In this document: in pieces, positions 1 to 5,170 of the stretch | Position numbering within the stretch: the first letter of the stretch is position 1 | Layout: each line of letters opens with the position of its first letter | Origin: Chthoniobacteraceae bacterium | Lineage (GTDB): Bacteria; Verrucomicrobiota; Verrucomicrobiia; Chthoniobacterales; Chthoniobacteraceae | Length of the DNA: 5,170 bases | Reading direction: 5' to 3' | NCBI GenBank assembly: GCA_947478975.1 | Contig: CANJYI010000224.1 | Coordinates: forward strand, 1-5,170 | The notes under the pieces: generated by a model | Told to the model about the DNA's origin: nothing | The model's database searches: none | The model's input: the letters and a program-made list of their open reading frames with translations, nothing else | Position numbers and translations under genes: made by a program

Positions 1-124
1 GCCCCAGGAACGCGGCCTTAAAAAGGCAGCCGCCGCGCAAGTAGCTGCCCCTCGCCTGCTCAACAACTGGGAGCGTTACGCGCAGGTGCTGCTGCTCACA
101 AACGAGCTAATGTATCTGCGGTAG
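1..124 (+). CDS. C-terminal tail of a DUF1549/DUF1553-like protein (partial)
   Basis: The frame starting at base 2 is open from the window edge to a TAG at 122-124 and gives about 40 residues. An Ala/Lys-rich stretch leads into the end LLNNWERYAQVLLLTNELMYLR, of which the W-x-x-Y-AQ-x-LL-x-x-NE core is the informative part. From memory this closely resembles the last helix of DUF1549/DUF1553 proteins, large secreted proteins abundant in Planctomycetes and Verrucomicrobia that often end in a W..YAQ.LL..NEF-like motif. Their biochemical role is unsettled, with polysaccharide breakdown often suggested. The gene's start and domains lie outside the window, so the family call rests on this short tail alone. 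It is convergent with the oxidoreductase gene, with 137 bases between the two stop codons. A chance open frame cannot be fully excluded, but the fit to the family terminus and the stop placement argue for a real gene end. Confidence 0.55.
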   Translation, partial: PQERGLKKAAAAQVAAPRLLNNWERYAQVLLLTNELMYLR

Positions 125-163
125 GTGGTTTGAACCTCGAGACCTCCCGGTTTACTGTCACCG

Positions 164-195
164 CTTCCTTCAGAAGACTCAGTTTCTGAAGGAGG
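164..195. other. Inverted-repeat hairpin in convergent gap
   Basis: Bases 166-175 (TCCTTCAGAA) pair perfectly with 184-193 (TTCTGAAGGA). On the plus-strand transcript, 164-165 with 194-195 extend the stem by one U-G and one C-G pair. The eight-base loop can itself close by two more pairs (177-178 with 182-183). It lies 39 bases after the stop of the plus-strand gene. No T-run follows on either strand, so it does not look like a classic intrinsic terminator. It may protect the 3' end of the upstream mRNA or act in Rho-dependent or composite termination. The pairing is directly visible; the role is inference. Confidence 0.55.
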
Positions 196-199
196 TCGA

Positions 200-239
200 A
201 AACAAAGCAGCCGCGCATCCCCGAAGGAATGCGCGGCTG
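200..239 (-). terminator. Intrinsic terminator of the oxidoreductase gene
   Basis: Bases 208-218 (CAGCCGCGCAT) pair perfectly with 229-239, giving an 11-bp GC-rich stem. Two further C-G pairs are possible at its top with one bulged A. On the minus strand the stem is followed by a T-rich run (CTTTGTTTTCG, 197-207), broken by two non-T bases. The stem begins 22 bases after the oxidoreductase stop. The flank on the plus strand (AATTCAATAACC) has no T-run, so termination should favour the minus-strand gene. The interrupted T-run makes this somewhat weaker than the terminator after pnp. Confidence 0.72.
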
Positions 240-261
240 AATTCAATAACCGGCCCGGGAC

Positions 262-1569
262 CTAGCTGCCGACGAGCTTGTAGTCGCGGGAGTTGGGCAG
301 GGTAAAGCTGCCGTCAGCATTCGCCTTCACGGGGGCGGGCGCGCTCGGGTCCATCGACTCGGGCATCACCGAGTCGTTGAGCGCCAAGGTTGCGTCCCAC
401 TTGAGCTCCTTGCCGGTGTAGACAGCATACCGCGCCAGGGAGGCGGCGAAGCTGCTGGTCGCACCATACTCTGCGTCGTTGTGGGCGATGTTCTTCCGGA
501 TGAAGTTGTGCAGTTCGTTGTGCTCCACTTGGTAGGGGTTCTCGGACTTGCCTTCGTACTTCCAGACAATGTTGCCCTTGTAGTCGCTGATCTTGCCGAT
601 TTCGCAGGTCCCCTTGGTGCCCCGGAAATCTTCGCTCACCCGGCCCAAGCCAGGGTACTGGCGGCACTGGCTCGCGACCGAGGCGCCGTTCTTGTAGATG
701 TAGTTCACCGCAAAGTGGTCGAAAATCTCGCTGGGCTGGTCAGGCGTGACCACGCGGCGGCCGCCGACGCCGAAGGCGCTGACAGGAGTCTGACCCATGA
801 ACCAGTTGGCCACGTCGATGTTGTGCACGTGCTGTTCGCAAATGTGGTCCCCGGAGAGATAGGCGAAGTGGTACCAGTTGTGCACCTGCGCCACAAAGTC
901 ACTCATCCCCTCTTCGCGCTTGCGCCACCAGATGCCGCTGCCGTTCCAGTACACATTGGCCTGGATGATGTCGCCGATCATGCCGTCATGCACGCGCTTG
1001 GCGGTTTCACGGTACTTCTCGTCGTAGTGGCGCTGAAGGCCGACCACCACCTTGAGTCCCTTCTTGTCGGCTTCACGAGCGGCTTCGAGCACGCGCCGTG
1101 TTCCCGCTGCGTCCACGCTGACGGGCTTTTCCATGAAGACGTGCTTGCCGGCGGCAACCGCGGCGGCGAAGTGAAAGGGGCGGAACCCGGGAGGTGTCGC
1201 GAGGATCACCATGTCGCACAAAGGGAGCACCTTCAAGTAGGCGTCCATCCCGACGAAACAACGTTCCGGCGGCAGGTCGACTTTTTCGCCGTGCTTCGCC
1301 TTGAGGTTTTTGGCGAGGCCTTCCACGCGGTTGGCAAAGGCGTCGGCGATCGCAACGACCTTCACATTGGAGCCGGGGACGCTCAGCGTCTGGTCCGCTG
1401 CACCTGAACCACGGCCGCCGCAACCGATCACGCCCACGCGAATCAGGGAGTTATCGGCATTGGCCTGCCCTCGCATGATGTAAGGGAACGCCATAAGGCC
1501 GGCGCCGACCAGACCGGTCGTTTTGACAACTTCCCGACGGGAAAGTCCTGGGGATTTGATTTCAGACAT
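262..1569 (-). CDS. Tat-exported Gfo/Idh/MocA family oxidoreductase
   Basis: This 435-residue protein belongs to the Gfo/Idh/MocA family of NAD(P)-dependent dehydrogenases and oxidoreductases acting on sugars, inositols and related polyols. A twin-arginine signal is visible: SRREVVK at residues 10-16, a hydrophobic stretch at about 17-32, and an A-N-A site at 36-38 where cleavage would fit. Export folded with bound cofactor is therefore likely. The Rossmann fold follows, with beta strand and glycine loop GVIGCGGRGSG at 46-56, then the conserved EKP motif at 147-149 (Lys148 is the usual cofactor/catalytic lysine). The C-terminal substrate domain contains a His-Asn-Ile-Asp motif (H249, D252) in the expected place. 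Length and architecture match the bacterial type with an extended C-terminal domain seen in Planctomycetes and Verrucomicrobia. The ATG at 1569 is needed to include the Tat motif, although no clear Shine-Dalgarno site precedes it. The exact substrate cannot be read from sequence. It is separated from pnp by a strong terminator, so it is probably transcribed alone. Confidence 0.93.
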   Translation of the reverse strand: MSEIKSPGLSRREVVKTTGLVGAGLMAFPYIMRGQANADNSLIRVGVIGCGGRGSGAADQTLSVPGSNVKVVAIADAFANRVEGLAKNLKAKHGEKVDLPPERCFVGMDAYLKVLPLCDMVILATPPGFRPFHFAAAVAAGKHVFMEKPVSVDAAGTRRVLEAAREADKKGLKVVVGLQRHYDEKYRETAKRVHDGMIGDIIQANVYWNGSGIWWRKREEGMSDFVAQVHNWYHFAYLSGDHICEQHVHNIDVANWFMGQTPVSAFGVGGRRVVTPDQPSEIFDHFAVNYIYKNGASVASQCRQYPGLGRVSEDFRGTKGTCEIGKISDYKGNIVWKYEGKSENPYQVEHNELHNFIRKNIAHNDAEYGATSSFAASLARYAVYTGKELKWDATLALNDSVMPESMDPSAPAPVKANADGSFTLPNSRDYKLVGS

Positions 1570-1640
1570 AAATGATAAGTAACTGGGGTAGGGGTTGAAC
1601 TTTTAGGGCTAACTCACCTCTTCGAGACGATCCAGCCCGG

Positions 1641-1678
1641 ATTAAAAAATTAGGGCCGCCCCTGAAAGAGAGCGGCCC
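1641..1678 (-). terminator. Intrinsic terminator downstream of pnp
   Basis: Bases 1653-1659 (GGGCCGC) pair perfectly with 1672-1678 (GCGGCCC), forming a 7-bp all-GC stem with a 12-base loop that can close slightly further. On the minus strand it is followed at once by TAATTTTTTAAT (1641-1652), a good U-tract. It lies 53 bases past the pnp stop and 71 bases before the oxidoreductase start codon, so it separates the rpsO-pnp unit from the next gene. The plus-strand flank has no T-run. Confidence 0.87.
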
Positions 1679-1702
1679 CAATGTTTATACTGCGAACAAG
1701 GC

Positions 1703-1725
1703 AGAGCGCTCAAAACAAGCGCTCT
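1703..1725 (-). other. Stem-loop immediately after the pnp stop codon
   Basis: Bases 1703-1710 (AGAGCGCT) pair perfectly with 1718-1725 (AGCGCTCT) around a seven-base loop. In the pnp mRNA the stem begins six bases after the TAA stop. It is not followed by a T-run, so termination probably happens at the next hairpin (1653-1678). This one may slow 3' exonuclease decay of the pnp message or assist termination as the first of a tandem pair. Confidence 0.65.
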
Positions 1726-1731
1726 ACAAAT

Positions 1732-3867
1732 TTACTCGGCGACAGGCGCGCCGGAAGCGGCTGCGTCGCGCTCCTTCATCGCCGCCCTGCGGGACAGCTT
1801 CACGCGGCCCTTGTCGTCGATGCCGATGCATTTGACCCAGACCAACTCGCCGACCTTGACGACGTCTTCGGTCCGGTTGACACGGGCGTCGGCCAGTTCG
1901 GAGATGTGGCAAAGACCGTCCTTGCCGGGGAGCACCTCGATAAACGCGCCGAACTCCTTAAGGGAGACTACGCGGCCTTGGTAGGTCTGCCCCACTTCGA
2001 TCTCGGCGGTGATGCCAGTGATGATCTGGCGGGCGCGGGCCATCCCTTCCGGGTTGTTGGAGTAGATGTGCACCTTGCCGTCGTCGTCGATGTTGATCTC
2101 GCAACCGGTCTCGGCGACGATGCTCTTGATGTTCTTGCCGCCTGGCCCGATGAGAGCACCGATCTTGTCGACCGGAATCTTGATCGTCTCAATCCGGGGC
2201 GCGTACTTGGACATTTCCGTGCGCGGGGTCTGAAGCACGGTCTGCATGAACCCAAGGATCTGGGTGCGCAAACGCTTCGCTTCGTGAATCCCGGCCACCA
2301 TGATGTCGTGACGCACGCCGGCCAGCTTCAGGTCGAGCTGGAAGCCCGTGATGCCGTGCTCGGTGCCACAGATCTTAAAGTCCATGTCGCCGAAATGATC
2401 TTCGCTGCCGATGATGTCGGAGAGGAGCACGTGCCGCTTGAGGTGATCGCCTTCGAACTCGGTGACGAGCCCGACGGAAATCCCTGCCACGGGGCTCTGG
2501 ATGGGCACCCCTGCGTCCATCAATGCCAGACACCCGCCGCAGACGCTCGCCATCGAGGTGGAACCGTTGGATTCCATGATCTCGGAGGAAATCCGGATTG
2601 CATACGGGAACTCCTGTTCGGACGGAATCACCGGCGCGAGCGAACGCTCGGCGAGTGCACCGTGCCCGATTTCGCGGCGACCGGGGCTGCCTGTGCGGCC
2701 GGTTTCACCCACGGAGAACGGAGGGAAGTTGTAGTGCAGGATGAAACGCTTGGAAGTGACGCCACCCGTATAGCCGTCCAAATCCTGTGCTTCGCCTGTG
2801 GTGGCAAGGGTCGCCAAGGCAAGCGCCTGGGTCTCGCCGCGAGAGAAGAGCGCGGAACCGTGGGAACGGGGCAGCAGGCCCACTTCGCCACCGAGCTTGC
2901 GCAACTCGTTGAGCTGACGACCGTCGCAACGGACGCCCTTGTCGAGAATGGAAACGCGGAACGCCTTCTTCTGGAGGTAGTCGAACGCCTGGCTCACTTC
3001 GAAAGAAGTCGCCTCGGGATACTTCGCCTTCACGGCTGCGGACACTTCGTTCTTGAGAGCCTCGACTGCCTTGCCGCGGGCCACCTTGCTGGGCAGGTAG
3101 ATCGCCGCCTCGATGCGGTCGCCCGCCACGGAGTAAGCAACTTCCATGAGGTCGTCGCGCACCAGCATGAGGGGCATTTCCCGCTTGGTCTTGCCGGCAA
3201 CGGCTGCAAGCTGCAGCTGGGCTTCCACAAGGGCCTTGGCGTGGATGTGCGCGAATTCCAGCGCTGCGATGAAGTCGGCCTCAGGAATCTGATTGGCTTC
3301 GCCTTCGATCATGATGCACTCGTCCTTCGTGCCAACGTACACGAGGTCCAGATCGCTGGATGCCCGCTCGCTGTGCGTCGGGTTGGCAACGAACTGTCCG
3401 TGCACGCGGCCCACGCGCACCGCGCCCACGGGGCCGGCGAACGGGATGTCCGAAACCATCAGCGCCGCTGAGGCTCCGTTGATGGAGAGCATATCCGGAT
3501 CGTTTTCACCGTCTGCGCTCAGAAGCACTGTGATGATCTGGGTGTCGTAGAGGTAGCCCTTGGGAAAGAGCGGCCGCAGGGGCCGGTCCGTCATACGGGC
3601 GGTCAGGATTTCCTTTTCGCTGGGGCGTCCTTCGCGACGGAAGTAGCCGCCGGGAAACTTGCCAACGGCAGCGGCCTTTTCGCGGTAATCAACGGTGAGC
3701 GGGAAGAAGTCCTGCCCTTCCTTGATGCGGGTAGCCGAAACAGCCGAAACCATCACAATGGTTTCGCCACACTGCACGGTCACTGCGCCGTCGGCGAGCT
3801 TGGCGAATTTGCCGGTTTCAATGGTGATCGAGGTAGAGCCGATCTGGCTCGTGACATGATGAATCAT
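1732..3867 (-). CDS. pnp: Polyribonucleotide nucleotidyltransferase (PNPase)
   Basis: PNPase degrades RNA 3' to 5' by phosphorolysis, releasing nucleoside diphosphates, as a cytoplasmic homotrimer that often joins a degradosome. All parts of the family are present in 711 residues, the normal length. The first RNase PH core includes the RNA-binding FRREGRPSEKE region at 76-86 and DRPLRPLFP at 94-102. A helical linker spans about 240-310. The second, catalytic core contains GSPGRREIGHG at 393-403, the phosphate-binding NGSTS at 434-438, and SEDHFGDMDFK at 488-498, whose D490, D496 and K498 correspond to E. coli D486, D492 and K494. A KH domain follows at about 555-620 with the loop IGPGGKNI at 573-580, then an S1 domain at about 623-693 (GRVVSLKEFGAF, LCHISELA). 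No frameshift or lost catalytic residue is seen. The ATG start agrees with the family N-terminus, but only a weak A-rich stretch lies upstream. It follows rpsO with a structured 327-base gap, suggesting leader-based control. Confidence 0.98.
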   Translation of the reverse strand: MIHHVTSQIGSTSITIETGKFAKLADGAVTVQCGETIVMVSAVSATRIKEGQDFFPLTVDYREKAAAVGKFPGGYFRREGRPSEKEILTARMTDRPLRPLFPKGYLYDTQIITVLLSADGENDPDMLSINGASAALMVSDIPFAGPVGAVRVGRVHGQFVANPTHSERASSDLDLVYVGTKDECIMIEGEANQIPEADFIAALEFAHIHAKALVEAQLQLAAVAGKTKREMPLMLVRDDLMEVAYSVAGDRIEAAIYLPSKVARGKAVEALKNEVSAAVKAKYPEATSFEVSQAFDYLQKKAFRVSILDKGVRCDGRQLNELRKLGGEVGLLPRSHGSALFSRGETQALALATLATTGEAQDLDGYTGGVTSKRFILHYNFPPFSVGETGRTGSPGRREIGHGALAERSLAPVIPSEQEFPYAIRISSEIMESNGSTSMASVCGGCLALMDAGVPIQSPVAGISVGLVTEFEGDHLKRHVLLSDIIGSEDHFGDMDFKICGTEHGITGFQLDLKLAGVRHDIMVAGIHEAKRLRTQILGFMQTVLQTPRTEMSKYAPRIETIKIPVDKIGALIGPGGKNIKSIVAETGCEINIDDDGKVHIYSNNPEGMARARQIITGITAEIEVGQTYQGRVVSLKEFGAFIEVLPGKDGLCHISELADARVNRTEDVVKVGELVWVKCIGIDDKGRVKLSRRAAMKERDAAASGAPVAE

Positions 3868-3888
3868 GGGTCTTTTTATCTAGGTTTT

Positions 3889-3902
3889 CTCGAATAATCG
3901 AG
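3889..3902 (-). other. Small hairpin upstream of pnp start
   Basis: CTCGA (3889-3893) pairs with TCGAG (3898-3902) across the four-base loop ATAA. It sits 21 bases before the pnp ATG, and the bases between it and the ATG are A-rich in the mRNA. It could present a single-stranded ribosome landing site. A five-pair stem is modest and could occur by chance. Confidence 0.35.
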
Positions 3903-3938
3903 GATGAGACCCGGAGCCGATGCCTTACCCTGGCTCGT

Positions 3939-3998
3939 AGCCCAGCCCGCTCTCAGTCTCGCGCGAGCGGGCGCGACGACAGGTGAAGGGGCTGGGCT
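3939..3998 (-). other. Long two-part stem-loop in pnp leader
   Basis: An outer stem of ten perfect pairs joins 3939-3948 (AGCCCAGCCC) to 3989-3998 (GGGCTGGGCT). After an internal loop of seven and eight bases, an inner stem joins 3956-3964 to 3971-3980 with nine pairs and one bulge at 3977, capped by a six-base loop. A competing seven-pair stem (3946-3952 with 3965-3971) uses some of the same bases, so two folds are possible. The structure ends 71 bases before the pnp ATG. Its size and location are comparable in principle with the RNase III-cleaved leader stem of E. coli pnp. That functional parallel is inference; the pairing is directly visible. Confidence 0.65.
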
Positions 3999-4042
3999 CC
4001 GTCCAAAGCGGCGAAACGCCTCCGGGAGGTTTTAGTGTAACT

Positions 4043-4068
4043 GGGGTGGGAACGGCGGGAAGGCGGGG
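4043..4068 (+). other. Potential G-quadruplex motif / C-rich leader RNA
   Basis: The plus strand carries four G-runs of three or more (4043-4046, 4048-4050, 4057-4059, 4065-4068) with loops of one, six and five bases, which fits the canonical quadruplex pattern. This is the template strand for pnp, so the motif would form in DNA and not in the pnp mRNA. The RNA copy is instead C-rich and G-poor, which resembles a Rho-loading stretch. In a GC-rich genome such motifs can arise by chance. Confidence 0.4.
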
Positions 4069-4095
4069 AACAGACAGTCAGCCTGTGCTCCCAGA

Positions 4096-4119
4096 TTTGA
4101 GAACCAAAACGTTCCCAAA
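4096..4119 (-). other. Minor hairpin in rpsO-pnp gap
   Basis: TTTG (4096-4099) pairs with CAAA (4116-4119) and GAAC (4101-4104) with GTTC (4111-4114), separated by one mismatched base on each side, around a six-base loop. The total is eight pairs, mostly A-T, so stability is low. It lies directly after the rpsO 3' hairpin in the transcript. Confidence 0.3.
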
Positions 4120-4134
4120 CTCCTATCCCGTAAA

Positions 4135-4166
4135 GCAGCGCGCCCCCAGTGCAAGGGGGCGGCTGC
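4135..4166 (-). terminator. Strong hairpin after rpsO, weak or leaky terminator
   Basis: Bases 4135-4139 pair with 4162-4166 and 4141-4147 (CGCCCCC) with 4155-4161 (GGGGGCG), giving 12 pairs, mostly G-C, with one bulge at 4140 and a seven-base loop. It begins 28 bases past the rpsO stop. On the minus strand only TTTA follows before CGGG, so the U-tract is too short for efficient intrinsic termination. The likely effect is 3' end protection of rpsO mRNA or partial termination with read-through into pnp. In E. coli a terminator also sits between rpsO and pnp with partial read-through, which fits this placement. Confidence 0.55.
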
Positions 4167-4194
4167 GAAACTGAGTAACTCTCCGAGGCCGGGA

Positions 4195-4449
4195 CTATCG
4201 GCGGAGGTTGAGTTTTTCAAGGATCGCTTTGTAGCGATCGTTGGCGGTCCGCTTCAGGTAATCCAGAAGTTTACGCCTGCGGGCAACCATCATCAACAGA
4301 CCGCGCCGCGAGGCGTGATCCTTGGCGTGGGCCTTGAAATGTTCCGTGAGTTGGAGGATGCGCTGGCTCAAAATAGCCACTTGAACGTCGGCGCTGCCCG
4401 TATCTTTTTCGTGGAGGCGGAGTGCCCCGATTTCGCTGGTTTCTGACAT
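4195..4449 (-). CDS. rpsO: 30S ribosomal protein S15
   Basis: S15 is a primary binding protein of the small ribosomal subunit. It binds the central domain of 16S rRNA and contributes to a bridge with the 50S subunit. The 84-residue product shows the family signatures: DTGSADVQVA at 16-25, HAKDHASRRGLL at 41-52 and RRRKLLDYLK at 57-66, ending in the typical LNLRR. It is about five residues shorter than E. coli S15 (89), with the difference at the N-terminal helix ahead of the DTGS motif. The ATG at 4449 gives the normal family N-terminus. The frame is open further upstream to 4590, but that extension would overlap the neighbouring gene and does not look like S15. AAGGAA lies only one base before the ATG, too close for a standard Shine-Dalgarno site. 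It precedes pnp, the usual partner. Confidence 0.97.
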   Translation of the reverse strand: MSETSEIGALRLHEKDTGSADVQVAILSQRILQLTEHFKAHAKDHASRRGLLMMVARRRKLLDYLKRTANDRYKAILEKLNLRR

Positions 4450-4537
4450 ATTCCTTAAATTCTTGAGCTTCAAAACATGGCAGGCGGAGGCGGGCGGCGC
4501 AAGCAGTTCCTTACATTCGTCTGCGCATCCAATTTGC
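4450..4537 (-). promoter_or_regulatory. Gap upstream of rpsO, no clear promoter
   Basis: These 88 bases separate the membrane-protein stop from rpsO. In the transcript the middle part is C-rich (opposite GGCAGGCGGAGGCGGGCGGC on the plus strand, 4479-4498), and a tiny TTGA/TCAA stem lies near 4463-4473. I could not find a convincing -35/-10 pair. The rpsO promoter may therefore lie here in a non-consensus form, or further upstream, or rpsO may be co-transcribed with the membrane gene. Confidence 0.3.
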
Positions 4538-5086
4538 TCAGATGCCGGAACGCACCCCAAGTAGCAGGAGCCCGTAGGCAATCCCCCCAAAAGCCGCAGC
4601 CTTCCAGCGCCATCCGGGCGCGGTCACCCAGGTGATTGCATCCCTAAGCAGATACGGCATCCCTATGCAGAAAAGACCTCCGACAATCCACACATACACA
4701 AGCCCCACCAGAAAAAGACGCCCGCTTTCAGGGCGCATCCAGGCAGCCTCCAGGAGGGGCTCCGCCCCAAGCAACAGCAGCATTCCCAGAGCGCGCACCG
4801 ACAAAAACTCCTGAACAAAACGCAGGGTGAGCAGGCAGGCGATCGCCGTCACCGCCAGAAACTTCGGTCGCATTGCGGTAAACTCCCCAAGGTCAGTCAT
4901 CGCAACGAGCGAGCCAAAGTAGATTGCAGCCAAACAAAACAAAATGTTGCCCGAAACCGCGGAGCGAGGAAATGCCACGAGGAGTCGCTGCACCGGCTTC
5001 TCAAAAAACAAGGCAACAAGGTGGCCTACAAGGAGCAGAACCCCGACAGCAAGAAGGGCCGCCTCCAGTGATAAGGAATAGATCAT
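4538..5086 (-). CDS. Small polytopic membrane protein of unknown function
   Basis: I do not recognise a named family. From the ATG at 5086 the product is 182 residues and strongly hydrophobic. It has about six likely membrane segments, at residues 8-28, 45-63, 75-91, 99-116, 123-146 and 164-181. Short polar links carry most of the charge (FEKPVQR near 28-34, RPESGR near 118-123, APGWRWK near 156-162). It has no cleavable signal peptide, no cofactor motif and no clear catalytic pattern. A longer form starting from TTG at 5131 adds 15 residues and has the better upstream site (AAAGGTGG, four bases before TTG). The ATG begins right before the first hydrophobic segment and has no such site, so the start is uncertain. 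It ends 88 bases before rpsO in the same direction and could be co-transcribed with it. An inner-membrane location is inferred from hydrophobicity only. Confidence 0.8.
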   Translation of the reverse strand: MIYSLSLEAALLAVGVLLLVGHLVALFFEKPVQRLLVAFPRSAVSGNILFCLAAIYFGSLVAMTDLGEFTAMRPKFLAVTAIACLLTLRFVQEFLSVRALGMLLLLGAEPLLEAAWMRPESGRLFLVGLVYVWIVGGLFCIGMPYLLRDAITWVTAPGWRWKAAAFGGIAYGLLLLGVRSGI

Positions 5087-5170
5087 GAGATTTGGTAGCA
5101 AAACGGGAGTTGCCCGCGCGCTCAACTCCAAAGAGCCACCTTTAAGCGCTCACACCGTTCCCGCCCCGCA

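Larger units (their letters stand above)
3868..4194 (-). promoter_or_regulatory. Structured rpsO-pnp intergenic region / pnp leader
   Basis: No credible gene lies in these 327 bases. In the direction of transcription it can form four hairpins in series: 4135-4166 just after rpsO, 4096-4119, the long two-part stem 3939-3998, and the small 3889-3902 stem 21 bases before the pnp ATG. Between the second and third lies a C-rich, G-poor stretch in the RNA (4041-4070). I found no convincing sigma-70-type promoter pair, although the A+T-rich last 35 bases before pnp could hold a weak one. By analogy with E. coli, where pnp is expressed by read-through from rpsO and from its own promoter and is autoregulated through a leader stem, this is the likely control region. 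The function here is inferred. Confidence 0.6.

Noticed and set aside
481..1407. A 308-codon open frame on the plus strand
   Set aside because: It lies opposite the Gfo/Idh/MocA gene and has the same His/Val/Asp-rich antisense composition. No domain is recognisable and no ribosome binding site is seen.
1571..1598. Possible promoter TTCAAC - 16 bases - TATCAT just before the oxidoreductase ATG
   Set aside because: The -10 element would end two bases before the ATG, placing the transcription start inside the coding sequence and removing the start codon.
1681..3471. A 596-codon open frame on the plus strand
   Set aside because: It lies entirely opposite pnp, which is a certain gene with all its domains. 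Its His/Asp/Val-rich translation shows no family features and is the usual antisense by-product of a GC-rich coding strand.
3868..3910. Possible -10 element (TAGATA) upstream of pnp
   Set aside because: No acceptable -35 element lies 16-18 bases upstream, and A+T-rich hexamers are expected by chance here.
3983..4174. Short open frames on both strands in the rpsO-pnp gap (also 4032-4220 on the minus strand)
   Set aside because: Low-complexity, Pro/Gly/Arg-rich translations with no recognisable features, overlapping the hairpins and, for the minus frame, the end of rpsO. The region is better explained as a structured leader.
4450..4590. In-frame upstream extension of rpsO to 4590
   Set aside because: It would add 47 residues not found in S15 and overlap the end of the membrane-protein gene. 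The ATG at 4449 gives the expected N-terminus.
1..5170. CRISPR arrays, insertion sequences, tRNA genes, attachment sites or phage genes
   Set aside because: No regularly spaced repeats, transposase-like frames, terminal inverted repeats or tRNA-like cloverleaf ends were found on reading both strands.

Overview
This 5170-base window is moderately GC-rich bacterial chromosome. I see no phage, transposon, CRISPR or plasmid feature. The best lineage guess is the Planctomycetes-Verrucomicrobia group, more likely Verrucomicrobia (Opitutaceae-like). The reasons are a Tat-exported Gfo/Idh/MocA oxidoreductase, a neighbouring gene tail that resembles the C-terminus of DUF1549/DUF1553 proteins, the style of the PNPase and S15 sequences, and start codons without clear Shine-Dalgarno sites. 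The assignment is inference from recalled family features, not a search.

Layout: the left edge holds the last 40 codons of a plus-strand gene, ending at 124. It converges on a minus-strand block that fills the rest of the window. Reading that block in its direction of transcription (right to left), it holds a small polytopic membrane protein of unknown function (4538-5086), rpsO for ribosomal protein S15 (4195-4449), a 327-base structured leader, and pnp for polynucleotide phosphorylase (1732-3867). A strong intrinsic terminator (1641-1678) follows pnp. Next comes a separate Tat-signal Gfo/Idh/MocA oxidoreductase gene (262-1569) with its own terminator-like hairpin (200-239) in the convergent gap.

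How the parts relate: rpsO-pnp is one of the most widely conserved bacterial gene pairs, linking ribosome assembly and RNA turnover. The gap between them can form four hairpins, including a long two-part stem (3939-3998) about 71 nt before the pnp start. This recalls the Escherichia coli pnp leader, where RNase III and PNPase act together on a leader stem to autoregulate pnp. The oxidoreductase is transcriptionally separate and probably acts outside the cytoplasm on sugars or related compounds. I found no convincing new multi-gene system. The points most worth a second look are the pnp leader architecture, the unknown membrane protein beside rpsO, and the hairpin pair in the convergent gap.
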